From: Puffinus mauretanicus
Lineage: Eukaryota; Chordata; Aves; Procellariiformes; Procellariidae
DNA: 64,000 nucleotides
Direction: 5' to 3'
Assembly: GCA_023333565.1 (NCBI GenBank)
Contig: JAJKFH010001051.1
Location: 24,401-88,400 of the forward strand
Positions 1 to 25,565 of the stretch are shown here, piece by piece; positions within the stretch are counted from its first letter, which is position 1; every line of letters starts with the position of its first letter. Position numbers and translations under genes: made by a program. The notes beneath the pieces were generated by a model. It was not told where the DNA came from. It was given only the letters and a program-made list of their open reading frames with translations, and made no database searches.

Positions 1-3000
1 CTGAAAAAAAAATTGTGTTTCTCAATGCAGCTCTAGACATAAATGATGGTATCCAAGAGTTACCCTATTTGTAAGTAAAATTTAAGCAGAGTCTCTGTGT
101 TAAAATTGATGAATGTAATTGAAAAAATGGAAAATCATGGAAATTCCATTCAAAGAGAAAAATGTACATAGTCATTATTACTTATATGAAAACCTCTGAG
201 CAAAATTTATTTTTAAGTCATACACTCTGTATAGATGATTAAACAGAATCTGTCAAAGCAATTCGAACAATTTCAGCTGCACCAGAAATGAAGAATATTG
301 CATCCCGTTGCCACATGGAGATTTTCTGGCATTAAACAAGTGTGAGCTAATGATGTAGTCATTCCCTCAGTGGGGTACTAATCCTAGTCCTCCTGATTGC
401 CTGCTGTCATAAAACCTATGAGAACTTAATATCAGTGAGATGCCTCCTTTCTGTCAAAGTTGATTATAATTGACCAATGGGTTAAAAAATTACAGGAAAT
501 CATGAACACATACAGAATATGACTTCTTAAAACCCGGTTTAAATACATTTAACCTGCTCATACAGCCCCACCTCCCTGAATAGCATGCTTTTTCCTATAG
601 TTCTCTCTTAGTCACGTGCTCAGTAATTTTTCTTCTGTGAGTTATTTCTAAGAGAAAAAATAGCTTTTGCAATAAAGTGATTTCTTCCTTTCAATGGCCA
701 GGAAATTAAGACTGATTTAGTTTCTCAACCTTTGAAAGCAGAGTGTAAAAGAGGGACACTCAGGAAAAAAGTGTGCATTGTTAAAGTTATGCACTAGATT
801 TTTACAATAGTATGTAGAAATGACCTAATGAAACTAAGCTATTTTTCGACGTAGTCATAAACAGACTTTGGTGGCCTACGCATTAGAGGGGCATAGTTTG
901 TAGATGGAAGTAGTGCCTTTTATTAACTCAATTGGATTAGTGGGAAAAAGCAAAGAACCTTTTGGGCAGACAGATCTTTCCAGAACCTTGCTTTTTTCTA
1001 GCAACAGCTTTTTCCAGTCAGTCTATCCAAAAGCACTACCTCTATCTAATAATCTTCTCCTGGAGAAAAGGTCCTAAAAACTCTTACAGATGCCATCATA
1101 GAAGTTGGCCACCGCTGTGTCCCAGTCATGGCTAGGACACCCTTGCGGCTGCTGCTGTAAATGTGACATCTTGAGGTGCATCGGAGAAGTCATCCAGAAA
1201 TATTGCACCCACGCAAAATGATAATATCTGATGCTTTAACATCCATTTGAAAAAATAGCCAGGAAGGCCAAGATGAGTAATAAAACCAGTGCACTATAAA
1301 GGAGCAGGAGCCAGTGTAATTACCTAACCAATCTCTTATATAAATCAGACCATTGCAGCTCCGACTTAGTTCTTGTGTAACAGAGACCAACACTTGAACT
1401 AGATCAACACTTGCTCTGTCTGAGTCTGAAGCACTCTTGCCACGTCAGCTGTATAATACACTCCTAATCCTTTTCTCAGGGTTCACTTGGTATTTTCTTC
1501 ATGTAGAGGTGAGACAAAATCATTATTATTTCATTTAATTAAGATATCATATTGGACAGCATAATCTGGTTCCAGTTTGGCTCCAAAGAATTAACTCAAA
1601 GAAAATATGAGTGAAAAATTTTTTGCTGCAGAAAATGTCAACTTTTAATTTGGCAATTTGTTCTTTTGTTACCTTTCTTTTAAAACACAGAACTATTTCT
1701 CCTAGTACTTTCTGAGTTACATAAAAAGTGTTCATAATCTTTACTATTTCTTTCTCCCCAAGATGATGTTTAAAGTAATACACAAGAATCTGAAATTGCA
1801 GCACTGCCAGTGATTAAGACTCAGGGAAATGTATTTTACTTGTTCTGAATGATCTCATATTTAAATAAAAGAACACTTTAAAGAAAAACAAAGCACTTAA
1901 AAATGACACATTTCTTTCTCCCTCAGTAATTTTCCACCTTTGAATGTCTTAAATAAGGAAAGCTTGTACTTTAGCATAAACTTTCACAGAAAACTAATCA
2001 ACAAAATGAATGCATTACTAGGATATAACGGCTGAAATTACCACAGCAGGGTGGTTTTGTAGCTATGTTGGTACCTTCATTAGGCAACTCAAGCTGAGCA
2101 GGTAATGTATGTGTATACATGGGTATATCCAGATATAAATTACTTATCAGGAGAGAAAGGTGGGCAGAAGATGGAGCCATAAAAGGACATGACATTCCAA
2201 AGGTGAAAAACCTGTCACAAGGCTGTGTTTTGTTGGGATTCCCAAGATTAGATTAATTCCTTTCTGATTGGACTGGGCTGGCTCTACACAGAGGAGTTGT
2301 GCAGGTTTGAATTCTCCCTTCTGGTTATATCATGCTTTCCTATGATGCTATTAAGATACGTTACCCATCACTTGTCTTTTTTTTCCAATTTCCCTTTTGT
2401 TACTTCATCTGCCCTACTTCTCAGCTTTCACTCCAGACACCTTTTCTCTGGGTTTTGTGCTCCTGTGCTCTCACTTTTTCAGGATTTTCAGTTTCTCAAT
2501 CTGTTTTTAAAGCCAGCCTTCCTGGCGTCTTTTTTCCCTTTCTTCTGGGTCTTTGTATTTCTTCTTTTTGTTTTCCTCCATTCTCTCGTTCTTAATACTG
2601 CTCCATCTAGGTCTATTTTACTCTTTCTTCCTGATCATGACTGGAGTTGAACTTTCCACTCAGCCTTTTCTGTGCTTCCCCACCAGCTTCTATATAATTT
2701 CCAGTCAATTTTTGCTTTCTTTAGTAATTTCCTTTCTCTGCCTCCTGGGCACGCAAGACAAGCTATTCACTTTCAGGAACAGAAAACAAACAGCAAATTT
2801 ACTGAAAAGTCCCTGAGCAAGGCAAGACAAGTAATAGTTATTGCCAGCTTTCCTGCGTCAGCCAAGACTGCAGCAAGGCAGTCTCATACGGAGCTGAGGA
2901 TGCAGTCTGGGACTGCTCGTGTGATGCCACCGTACTGCGAGCAGTGGGAGCAGAGAATAACTTCCCCTTGGGAGGGAGGTGGTGGCTGAAGCTTTACTGA

Positions 3001-5807
3001 GAAATTGAGTGTTTAGATGAGAAGGAAAACAGGGTTTTCCTCATCCTTTAGAAAGACAGTCAGCTGGAATCTCTTTTTAATATTTATTCCCTCATACAGA
3101 CTATACTTGAAGGGGTAGCCTGGGATTACTCCTCTTGACTTAATGACTCAGCAGGAATCGCTGATTGTGAATGCCAATGACACCTATCTGGTAGTTCACA
3201 CCTTGCAGTGCTGTTGCTTGAGATAATTTTTGGATTCAGGCAAACAGCACGTCATCTTGCATCAAATTTTCCATGTGTTTTTACAAGCAAGACTAGTTTG
3301 TGGGGTTTTTTTTAAGCTCTGGTTCTGATATCATGTGCATACATAGTATTGTCCCATAGTGTTGCACCACTAGCATCCATGTCTCTGCTTGCTCTGGGTG
3401 GGAATCATAGCGAGACTGCTCTTCCTTCCCATAAGTCGGAGTCTCCCAGTCATTACAAATCTCAGTGCTCTTTTCCTCACATGTTTTCTGTTTCCATTCC
3501 TGCCATGTATTTCTGTACATTTCACGTTTCATGCAACCATGAAGAAGTCTGCTCTTGGTCTCAGATCTGTCTCCTTCTGTCTTAATCCAGCCCTCTTATG
3601 CTTAGCCATGAAGTCCGTACATGATGCATGCAGTGTTTCAGGCACACCAAAACACTCATAAGAAGGGGAAGTTATGGCAATCAGAGAGAATGGGGGAGAG
3701 TGAGGCAGTACAGTGAAAAGTGATGGGAGAGGAGTGTTGTTCTATTTCCATCACTTACTTATAAATAATTCTCAGATAAAATGTTCTTGGTGGAATCATA
3801 TACACACTGAATTCAATTGGAGTTTAGTGTTTGACTTCAAAGATCTTACTCTTCATTCACTCTATCTTTAACCCAATAATTCTGGAATTAAATCTGCATT
3901 ATATTATAAGTATATAAAATTATATTTTTTTTATATCTCCTTGGCTCATTCCAGAGAAAAAGAAGAGAAGGGGAAAAAAGGCTTATATAGTGTTTATCTA
4001 AGTATATAGATGTGATGCTATTGAGACCAGGGTTAAAGAGAATCACTGTACTGCCTATTGTTAAGAATCAATGTTCATTTCTGCGTAGAGACACTTCTAT
4101 TTCCACCTTGCCATTATATAATGACACTTTCATGTGGGATTGTCAGAAGATATCGTAAGTCTGTCCTAGGAGTAGCACTAGGAAGTAATTTTGCCCTTTT
4201 TTTTTCTTTCCTTAATGGAAAATCAGACATTGCTGGAGGTAACAGCTTTCTGCTTCCCAGGTGCCTGGTGAGACATTTTGTTTCACATTATTTTTCCAAG
4301 TTCCACTGGATTTATTTTGAAAGCATGTAATTTCTCTGGGAAAGGTGGTTGTTCCTTTGCTCTTAGATCATGCCCATGCTTCTTAATTGCCTCAGTAGCC
4401 AATGGCTTCCCTTCAAAGGGAGTTTCCCACCTCCTTCCCAGATGCAAGGGGACTGATTTGAAGAACCCATTATGGTTTTGTTGCTTATAAGGTGGAATCA
4501 GTTGAACTTCCCCATCATGTCTGCAAGCAGGATATCACATGGTGGGGGTGGGAGGAGAAGAAAGAAACTTGTCTGAACTGTGGACAAGTATATCTGAGCT
4601 TGCTGCCCAGAGAGGATATATGAGATATAAAAGACAGCAGATGCATGGGAGGTTGAAAAAGCAACTTCCAGCAGGAGTGCAATGGACCTCAGTCAAGGGG
4701 GTGAGAGCACTGGTACGTGGGATGTCTCCTTTACATCAATCACAAAGCCTTGGCTTAGTGTAAGAAATGCTAGGGATACTCCACTGACAATGAAATGATA
4801 TTTAGTTTTCCAAAGCAGTTAAGTGACTGCTGGTTGTATTTTTTTTTTATTTGCTCTGTGTGCATTTATATTCAGGTGATCATGTGTGCTTTTCCTGTCA
4901 TGTTTGGATTGCTAACTCAGTAGATGTTGCTTGCCTGAGCCACTCTCCATACTGATTAGTCTCAGCTCTTCAACACACTGTTAAATCTGTATGACAAATG
5001 ACCCTGTTAATTTTCCTAAGATAAAGCAAGGCCTGCAAGAATGAGCTTGAAACTCTTTCAGAAATTGTTCAATTTTTTTTATTTAAAGCAAGTAGGACAT
5101 TTGTAGCTTTTTGGTGCTAATACTTTCATGTAGATGTAGCTAGCTCTATAAATGTAAATATTTTGTTGGGAGATGCCCATAAGGCCTGTAGCAGTCTTAG
5201 GAATGTAGCAGTGCTTTCTGCACATAAGGGTCTCCTGCATATTCATTTCTTTGAAGGGCAGAAATGTATGCCTCTATGTTTACAAAATGAATTAAATTCT
5301 GGGAAGGAAATTTTCCTGTTGATTTCAGCTAGCCCTGCAGCTAACTGTACATTTGTATTACCACTGGAGCTGTTCTGATCAGAAAAACGTTACTGGTGTA
5401 ATATTTGAAAACACAGGGCTTGCATAACTTTATCACTTAATACAGTTATTGCAGCAGCTAATCTTGTTGTCAGGCAGTGTAATTCCCATTTAATTTTTAT
5501 CTTTCTGTCATATTTTTCCCCTTAAAATCCAAGGGGAGTAATAAATAATGTAAAAAATTGCCTGAGGAAGACAACCTTTCACCTCAGAAATACAAATCCG
5601 ACTGCACTGTTCTTTCAATCACTTCACTAGAAACACATGAAAATATAATGAAAATATTAAAAAATTAGGCATAGAAAGTAACACAGAAAAATCCAATATG
5701 AGCATAAAGTACTTGTTCATGAAGAAAGCAGGAAGTCTTTTTTTCAAATGCCCATCATATTGTATATATTTGCTGACCATTATTATCATTGTTTTCTTTC
5801 CATTTAG
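1..5807 (+). other. HCN1: HCN1 intron, 3' part (upstream of the 241-bp exon)
   Basis: This AT-rich stretch has no convincing coding segment and ends at a good splice acceptor. A pyrimidine-rich tract at about 5785-5804 is followed by AG at 5806-5807, and the reading frame that begins at 5808 is plainly HCN1. The frames that stay open here (for example 2297-2650) are pyrimidine-rich low-complexity translations full of Phe, Leu and Ser, with no recognisable domain. No repeat family was recognised. By HCN gene structure this should be the intron before exon 6; its 5' part lies outside the window. Confidence 0.85.
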
Positions 5808-20361
<14,554 letters not shown>

Positions 20362-20584
20362 TAGGAATTCTTAAACCTTTCTACCTTTTCTTTTCCTTGA
20401 GTTGCAGGATAAAATGCCTAGATTAAACTCTTCTTAAAAGTTTTGTTTCTGTTACACTGCAGTAAATGTTCTGTTGATCTATGAATAAGACGTGTCCAGA
20501 CAAGAAATTCTGCAATCTCACTTATAAATAATAAAAAACTTTGACTAGTAGAAAGCTCTCATACTCACCTGAGGATTATTTTAT

Positions 20585-20670
20585 ACACTGCAATTATCAT
20601 TAGTATTATTTATTAATATTAATAATATTACTTATTATTTATTAATTAGTATTATTTAATAATTACATTA
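20585..20670. repeat. AT-rich low-complexity (ATT/TTA) tract
   Basis: A run made almost only of A and T, with repeated ATTATT, TTAATA and TTTATTAATT words, lies 240 bp into the last HCN1 intron. It is simple low-complexity sequence with no sign of coding or of a mobile element. Confidence 0.7.
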
Positions 20671-21660
20671 GTATATTTTTCTTTTGCTGCCCTCAGCACT
20701 TACTAGAGTTTGTGCTGTTTCATGAGCAGTAGACGACATTTTCCTACATAAATTGTTTACAGATGACGTCTATAATGCTGGCAAGAGCTGAAGCTTCTCA
20801 GCACTCACAAAATCCATGTTTGTTGAAGTGAATTAATCCTTTGCAGCAGGGTTCTCATTTACCTCACAACATGGGCACTGCTAGCATTGATGGCTGCAGA
20901 CTGGCATTACTCAGATCTGCTTGCAACAAGAAAAGCAGGCCAACGATATCCAAGTGAAAGGCAGAAGGATATGGCAGATTATCAAAACAGGGTGTGCGAA
21001 GTCTGCTGTTGTGTATCCAGACATTCTGGACCTCTCTAATAGGACATACTAGATAAAATATATGGTCTTTGGTTGGGAAAATTGCACTCTGATCATCATT
21101 ATTGACACTGGTTTTAAAATGCAGCTATGCATAAAAAATCATTTATCCTGTTTGGTGGTGGTTCCTCAGCTTCACAAGAAAACTCCAGCATAAGTATTTC
21201 CCCACATTACTCTTTCTCAATAGTTATGTCTGCAGTTTCTTCAAAGTGAATACAGAAAGAATTGCAGGCAGTGTCGTTGTGCTGTCTTGTCTAAGTTGAA
21301 GACATGATTTGGAAGAAAGCATGTGTTCTTTAATATAGCAAGAGTGAAAAAATGAAATACAGGTATACAGATTTCTAATATTTAATAGACCTGTTTTAGC
21401 ATTTTGCAGATTGCGAGCACTAAGTGCATTAATTTATCTTATCAAGTCTTTTCAAACTCTTACAATTTGTCTCTCAAGACTCTTTGGAAATGTAGTGTAA
21501 CTCTAAAATATGTGCTTAAATAATATTAGTAATAAAGTCCAGTCTGCTCTTGAAGTAGCAATCCCGTTTGAAGTGCTGTGTTTACAATATGAAATCTACA
21601 CAGTACAAAAGATAAATGTGGACTATTTTATCAAAAAAAGGAACAAATTGAGTGCAGTTT

Positions 21661-22057
21661 TGTTCCTGTGTGTCTGATGACACAGAACAGTGTCTACATC
21701 TTGCAGACACTGAGAGCCATCAACCAGACACGGGGAGACAGTATACAGCAGCCTTTATTGAGGAAGCAGGTGTCACATTATCTGTGAGCTCATATTAGTT
21801 CACAAACATTTAGAAAGATGATTTCTTGCAAGCTAGTTGTCACTGGTTACTAATGTCTAATAATTAGTTCCAGGGAATCTGCTAAATGGCAGGTGTATTT
21901 ATAACTTATCTAACAGTTTAGTGGAAATTAGGACCGTCTTGCAACAAGAGAGAAAGATGTTATACATGCAGAGCCCGATGGCTTTTTCCACCCTGTCGTT
22001 CAGTAAATTACCATGGTTACATTTTCAGAATACTTGAGGTAATCGCAATACACTACA
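21661..22057 (-). mobile_element. Solo-LTR-like retroviral element, antisense in the last HCN1 intron
   Basis: Read on the - strand this roughly 400-bp segment has the order expected of a retroviral LTR. It starts TGTAGTG (22057 downward), has a TATAAATA box (plus-strand TATTTATA, 21896-21903), then an AATAAA polyadenylation signal (plus-strand TTTATT, 21754-21759). A GT-rich stretch follows, and it ends near 21661 in ...ACA. The start resembles avian alpharetrovirus-like LTRs. I could not find a matching target-site duplication: the flanks CAGTTT and AGAGAA disagree. The ends are therefore approximate and the element may be diverged or truncated. No retroviral coding sequence is next to it. 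Confidence 0.5.
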
Positions 22058-22089
22058 AGAGAAGAGGCACAGAAGGTCTGGTGTTACGC

Positions 22090-23230
22090 AAGCCAGCCGT
22101 GCTGGTGCAGAGAGAGGGGGGACGGGGTGTGTGCGGAGGCCAGCCCTCGGGAGCTGCGGGCCAGCGTGAGTCGCTGTGGCGGTGCCCGGTGTGGCACAGC
22201 TTACTGCAGCGGGCTGGCCACCGAGCTGTGGCCCCTGCTCAGCCTGGTGTTTGCTGAGGCTTTTACAGTATGTAGCCCTTGGTGATGGGGGCTGAAACTC
22301 AAAGTCAGAGTGGGGGTCTGCCCCTGTGTGTCAGGCTCGCTAACCCTTCTGCCTCTCTGTGAAGGGAAGAAGAACTCGATCCTCCTGCAGAAGTTCCAGA
22401 AGGACCTCAACACCGGGGTGTTCAACAACCAGGAGAACGAGATCCTGAAGCAGATCGTGAAGCACGACAGGGAGATGGTGCAGACCATCGCCCCGGTGAG
22501 CTTGCAGCAGATGCCCGCCCAGAACTCCAGCACCTCCGCCTCGTCGTCGCGCGTCAGGACGCAGTCCCCTCCCGTGTACACCGCCAGCAGCCTGTCCCAC
22601 GGAAACCTGCACTCCCCCTCGCCCAGCACACAGACGCCCCAGCAGGCCGTCATCCTCTCGCCCTGCTCCTACACCACCGCCGTCTGCAGCCCTCCCGTAC
22701 AGAGCCCTCTGGCCGGCCGAACTTTCCAGTACGCCTCGCCGACGGCCTCGCAGCTCTCCCTCATGCAGCAGCAGCCGCAGGCGCCCCAGCAGCCCCCCGG
22801 GGCCGCGCAGAAGAACGAGGTCCACAAGAGCACCCAGGCCCTCCACAACACCAACCTGACCCGGGAGGTGCGGCCCCTCTCTGCCTCGCAGCCTTCCCTG
22901 CCCCACGAGATCTCCACCCTGATCGCCAGGCCTCACCCCACCGTGGGGGAGTCCCTCGCCTCCCTCCCGCAGCCCGCCCCCGGCCCCGGCGTGCCCCCGG
23001 CTGGCCGGGCCACCGTCCCCCAGCGGGTCTCGCTCTTCCGACAGATGTCCTCGGGAGCCATCCCCCCGAACCGGGGGGCCGCGCCGGTCCCAGCCCTTCT
23101 GCAAAGGGATTCTTCCACAGTCTTAAGCACAGAGCCCGAGGGAGACAAACCACGGTTCGCGTCAAACTTATGAACCCTGGTAACTGTGAGCAACAGACTT
23201 CTCACGGACCGAGCACCGTCCCCGGAACTG
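22090..23230. other. GC- and CpG-rich island covering the last HCN1 exon
   Basis: Base composition changes abruptly from the AT-rich intron to GC-rich, CpG-dense sequence at about 22090 and back to AT-rich 3' UTR soon after the stop codon. The codons of the last exon nearly all end in G or C, whereas exons 6 and 7 use many A- and T-ending codons. The island explains the long spurious open frames on the - strand here (for example 22340-23104). Whether it is unmethylated or has promoter activity cannot be read from sequence. Confidence 0.7.
22365..23173 (+). CDS. HCN1: HCN1 exon 8: end of CNBD and disordered C-terminal tail, stop codon
   Basis: The terminal coding exon continues the frame from exon 7 (G at 20341 plus GG here gives Gly) and encodes about 269 residues, ending in TGA at 23171-23173. 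It starts [20 protein letters not shown], the end of the cAMP-binding module. Next come HCN1-specific tail blocks: [89 protein letters not shown] and [19 protein letters not shown]. The protein ends KPRFASNL. The final Ser-Asn-Leu is the HCN tripeptide bound by the auxiliary subunit TRIP8b (PEX5L), which controls trafficking. These blocks are what identify HCN1 over HCN2-HCN4. The Gln/Pro tract after SLMQQQ is short compared with the long glutamine tract I recall in mammalian HCN1. The start is set by the acceptor at 22363-22364; the open frame further upstream is intron. Confidence 0.97.
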
Positions 23231-23316
23231 TTTTAGCCTGTTTCCTAATGTACCCCAGCAGTCTACTATGAGAAAAATACTTTAGACAGCTTTGCCCTAC
23301 GTAACGAATGTAAAAA

Positions 23317-23347
23317 TTATATATATATAAAATATATATATATATAT
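23317..23347. repeat. (TA)n dinucleotide tract in HCN1 3' UTR
   Basis: Two runs of alternating T and A separated by a short AAA interruption are followed by an A-run at 23349-23358. It is an AT microsatellite about 145 bp past the HCN1 stop codon and probably length-variable. Confidence 0.8.
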
Positions 23348-23894
23348 GAAAAAAAAAAGGAATTAAAAACACTTGTTTGAATTCATGTCTTCCTTTCTTG
23401 CAACCATTAAAGAAGTCTAAATTCAGCTGTAATACTACTTATTTTTAACATGTCAACTTTAAAATCAGTCTAACAGATTTCTCTGTTTAGGAGATTTGCT
23501 ATTTTCATGGGAAAATTGTCAACACAATAACAAGCTTCAAACAAGTATATTAAAAAAAAAAAGAAGAGAAATATCAATCTAGGTAACACATAGCACTGAC
23601 CGAGTAATATTCTGAAACCTTTGTGATTTCATTTATTGCATACATGTTGTTAATTTCTCGTGAAGAATTCAGTTGTTGTTTCTTACTGCATTTCATATGT
23701 TAGCACTTTCTATTGGGGATCAGACTGAAAAAGAAAAAAATTGCAAACACCTGCAGTGGAAAGGCTGGCACTAGCACTCCTCTGGATAGGTTGTAACCTC
23801 ACAAAATGTCAGCCCTTCTGTTGTTTCAGAAAATTGGGTGGACTTCAATCTTCACGTTGCTAAAGACTTTTACAAAGACTATAAATATTGCCAT

Positions 23895-23902
23895 TGTAAA
23901 TA
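23895..23902 (+). promoter_or_regulatory. Pumilio-type UGUAAAUA element in the 3' UTR
   Basis: An exact TGTAAATA word lies about 720 bases after the stop codon. It matches the Pumilio recognition element UGUANAUA, which usually lowers mRNA stability or translation. Eight-base matches are common by chance in AT-rich DNA, so this is only a candidate. Confidence 0.3.
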
Positions 23903-24467
23903 ACTTTTTAGACCCAAACAAAAATAGCTGCTGTTTGGTGTACCATTGCAAGGTCTTTGTTTAGGAATTTAGGTTCCGCTCTTCACTTCAAAATTTACAC
24001 TTTTAAAATTTGTTAAAGCTAAGTGCAACACAACTGTTAAATTGTAACGCAATGGCTTAAAACCTACAATGTTACTTTTACATGCAATGTTTTATGCAAA
24101 ATTGTACGCTTGATCCTGCAAACCGCTTGTACTTCACCAATACCATCACTTTTCTTCTCCTTGCCCTCAATAGCATCTGAGAATATTCCATGCATGCTTT
24201 GGAAAAAAAAAAAAAAAAGGTGATAAAAATAGGTTCGGTCAGCCATTGTAGGAAAAGGCTTTACAGTCTCTTAGAAAATAATAATCATTCATTAATTGTG
24301 TCTACCTTAAAATTCCTATAATGCTGACTTTGAATCTCTGGTTTAAGTCTAGAAGTGAGGTTTTTCATTTAAAAGATTATTTGTAATCCACAGCTTGATT
24401 TAGGCTTTCAGGTGCTTTCTGTGTCTTCACTGTAGTTTTGTAGTTGACTGTGGTGTTAATTTACAAA

Positions 24468-24473
24468 AATAAA
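24468..24473 (+). terminator. HCN1: Candidate proximal polyadenylation signal of HCN1 (AATAAA)
   Basis: An exact AATAAA lies about 1.3 kb after the stop codon. It is followed within about 20-60 bases by T- and GT-rich sequence (CTGTCTGG, then TTTGCTCTGTGTATATTG), as expected of a cleavage and polyadenylation site. Other AATAAA words occur at 25052, around 25815-25865 and at 29923, so several mRNA ends are possible. Confidence 0.45.
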
Positions 24474-25524
24474 TATATTATAGCATCAAGTCTGTCTGGA
24501 AATGCACGATTTGCTCTGTGTATATTGTAATTAAATGGATAGTATATCCTAAGGCATGTAGTGTCAAACATAGCCCATAGGTACGAGGTTTATTATTTTT
24601 TATGTCTTCAAAACAGAAAGGAAATGGTGACAGAAAGCAGGGTTAAAGCATACTGTTTTGTAAATGTTTTGTTTTGTTTGCTCAAACCTTCACGTTATCT
24701 TATCCACAAAAACAAGTTCTTTCGTAATCATTTGTGCCTGATTTGTCACATTAAATAGAAATTGAAACTAAATGTGTCATAATTTAACTCATTGAAAAAT
24801 CAGCATTATGGATATGATACAAGCATATATGCTGTTCCTTAAAACCCAGCTGATTCATGATAAGGAAGTGAATGCGAAGTTCTTCTTTTCCCATTAATGC
24901 TGAGTTTAACAATGCATGGAAAAATTAAATAACATCACAAACTACGTAATGCAGTGAATCCCGATGTACTTGAGAGCCAAGTAAATATTCTAAAGCTAAC
25001 AGAGCTTGAACCCATGCTGCCTGTTATGCCTTTTACTAAAGTGGTACATCAAATAAAAATCTCAAAAAATCTTCCAATTTTTGCTGACTCCCACTCACCT
25101 TTAAAAATCAGTGTAATTAACCCATTAACATGCTGCCGCCATTAATTTAAGTGGCCCAGAGTAGTATATGGGGAAGTGATTGTTTAAAAGTGTTTGGAAC
25201 ATTATGGATACGCTGCAAGACCATTTATTTATCAGTACAATACCCCTTATATTATTTTAATGCTAACAAATTCTGTCAGTTAATTAAGATCATATACTGA
25301 TCTTTCAAACTGTTTAAGGTTTACATTTGATAGGAGAAATGGGGTTAGTAGTGAAATATTTTTATATATATTTTTATTTTATTTTAAGCACTATGAAGAA
25401 ATATTAATTCACATGGTCTTTCAGTGAAACCATAAATAATTTTTAATGACTTTGTAATAGAGTGGACAATATCTAGGATTTGTATGTTAATTTAAAAAAA
25501 AAATGGTACAGGGTATAAAATTAT

Positions 25525-25565
25525 ATACGTATATATATATATGTATGTATGAATGTATATATACT
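25525..25565. repeat. TA/TG-rich simple repeat
   Basis: Alternating purine-pyrimidine sequence made of TATA, GTAT and GAATGTATAT words. It is a degenerate microsatellite with no other feature. Confidence 0.6.

Larger units (their letters stand above)
23174..24490 (+). other. HCN1: HCN1 3' UTR, proximal part
   Basis: The AT-rich sequence directly after the HCN1 stop codon has no coding frame of note. It contains a (TA)n tract at about 23318-23347, several A-runs, a Pumilio-type TGTAAATA word at 23895-23902, and a candidate polyadenylation signal at 24468. Position and composition make it 3' UTR; the true end of the mRNA cannot be fixed from sequence alone. Confidence 0.75.

Noticed and set aside
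2297..2650. Open frame rich in Phe, Leu and Ser that looks like a membrane protein
   Set aside because: It is a translation of pyrimidine-rich intron DNA with several overlapping frames open at once and no recognisable family.
22340..23104. 254-codon open frame on the - strand opposite HCN1 exon 8, plus shorter antisense frames (22201-22653, 22761-23165)
   Set aside because: The translation is Gly/Arg/Leu-rich, as expected from the complement of a GC3-rich exon. The + strand reading is unmistakable HCN1, and no antisense domain or splice structure was seen.
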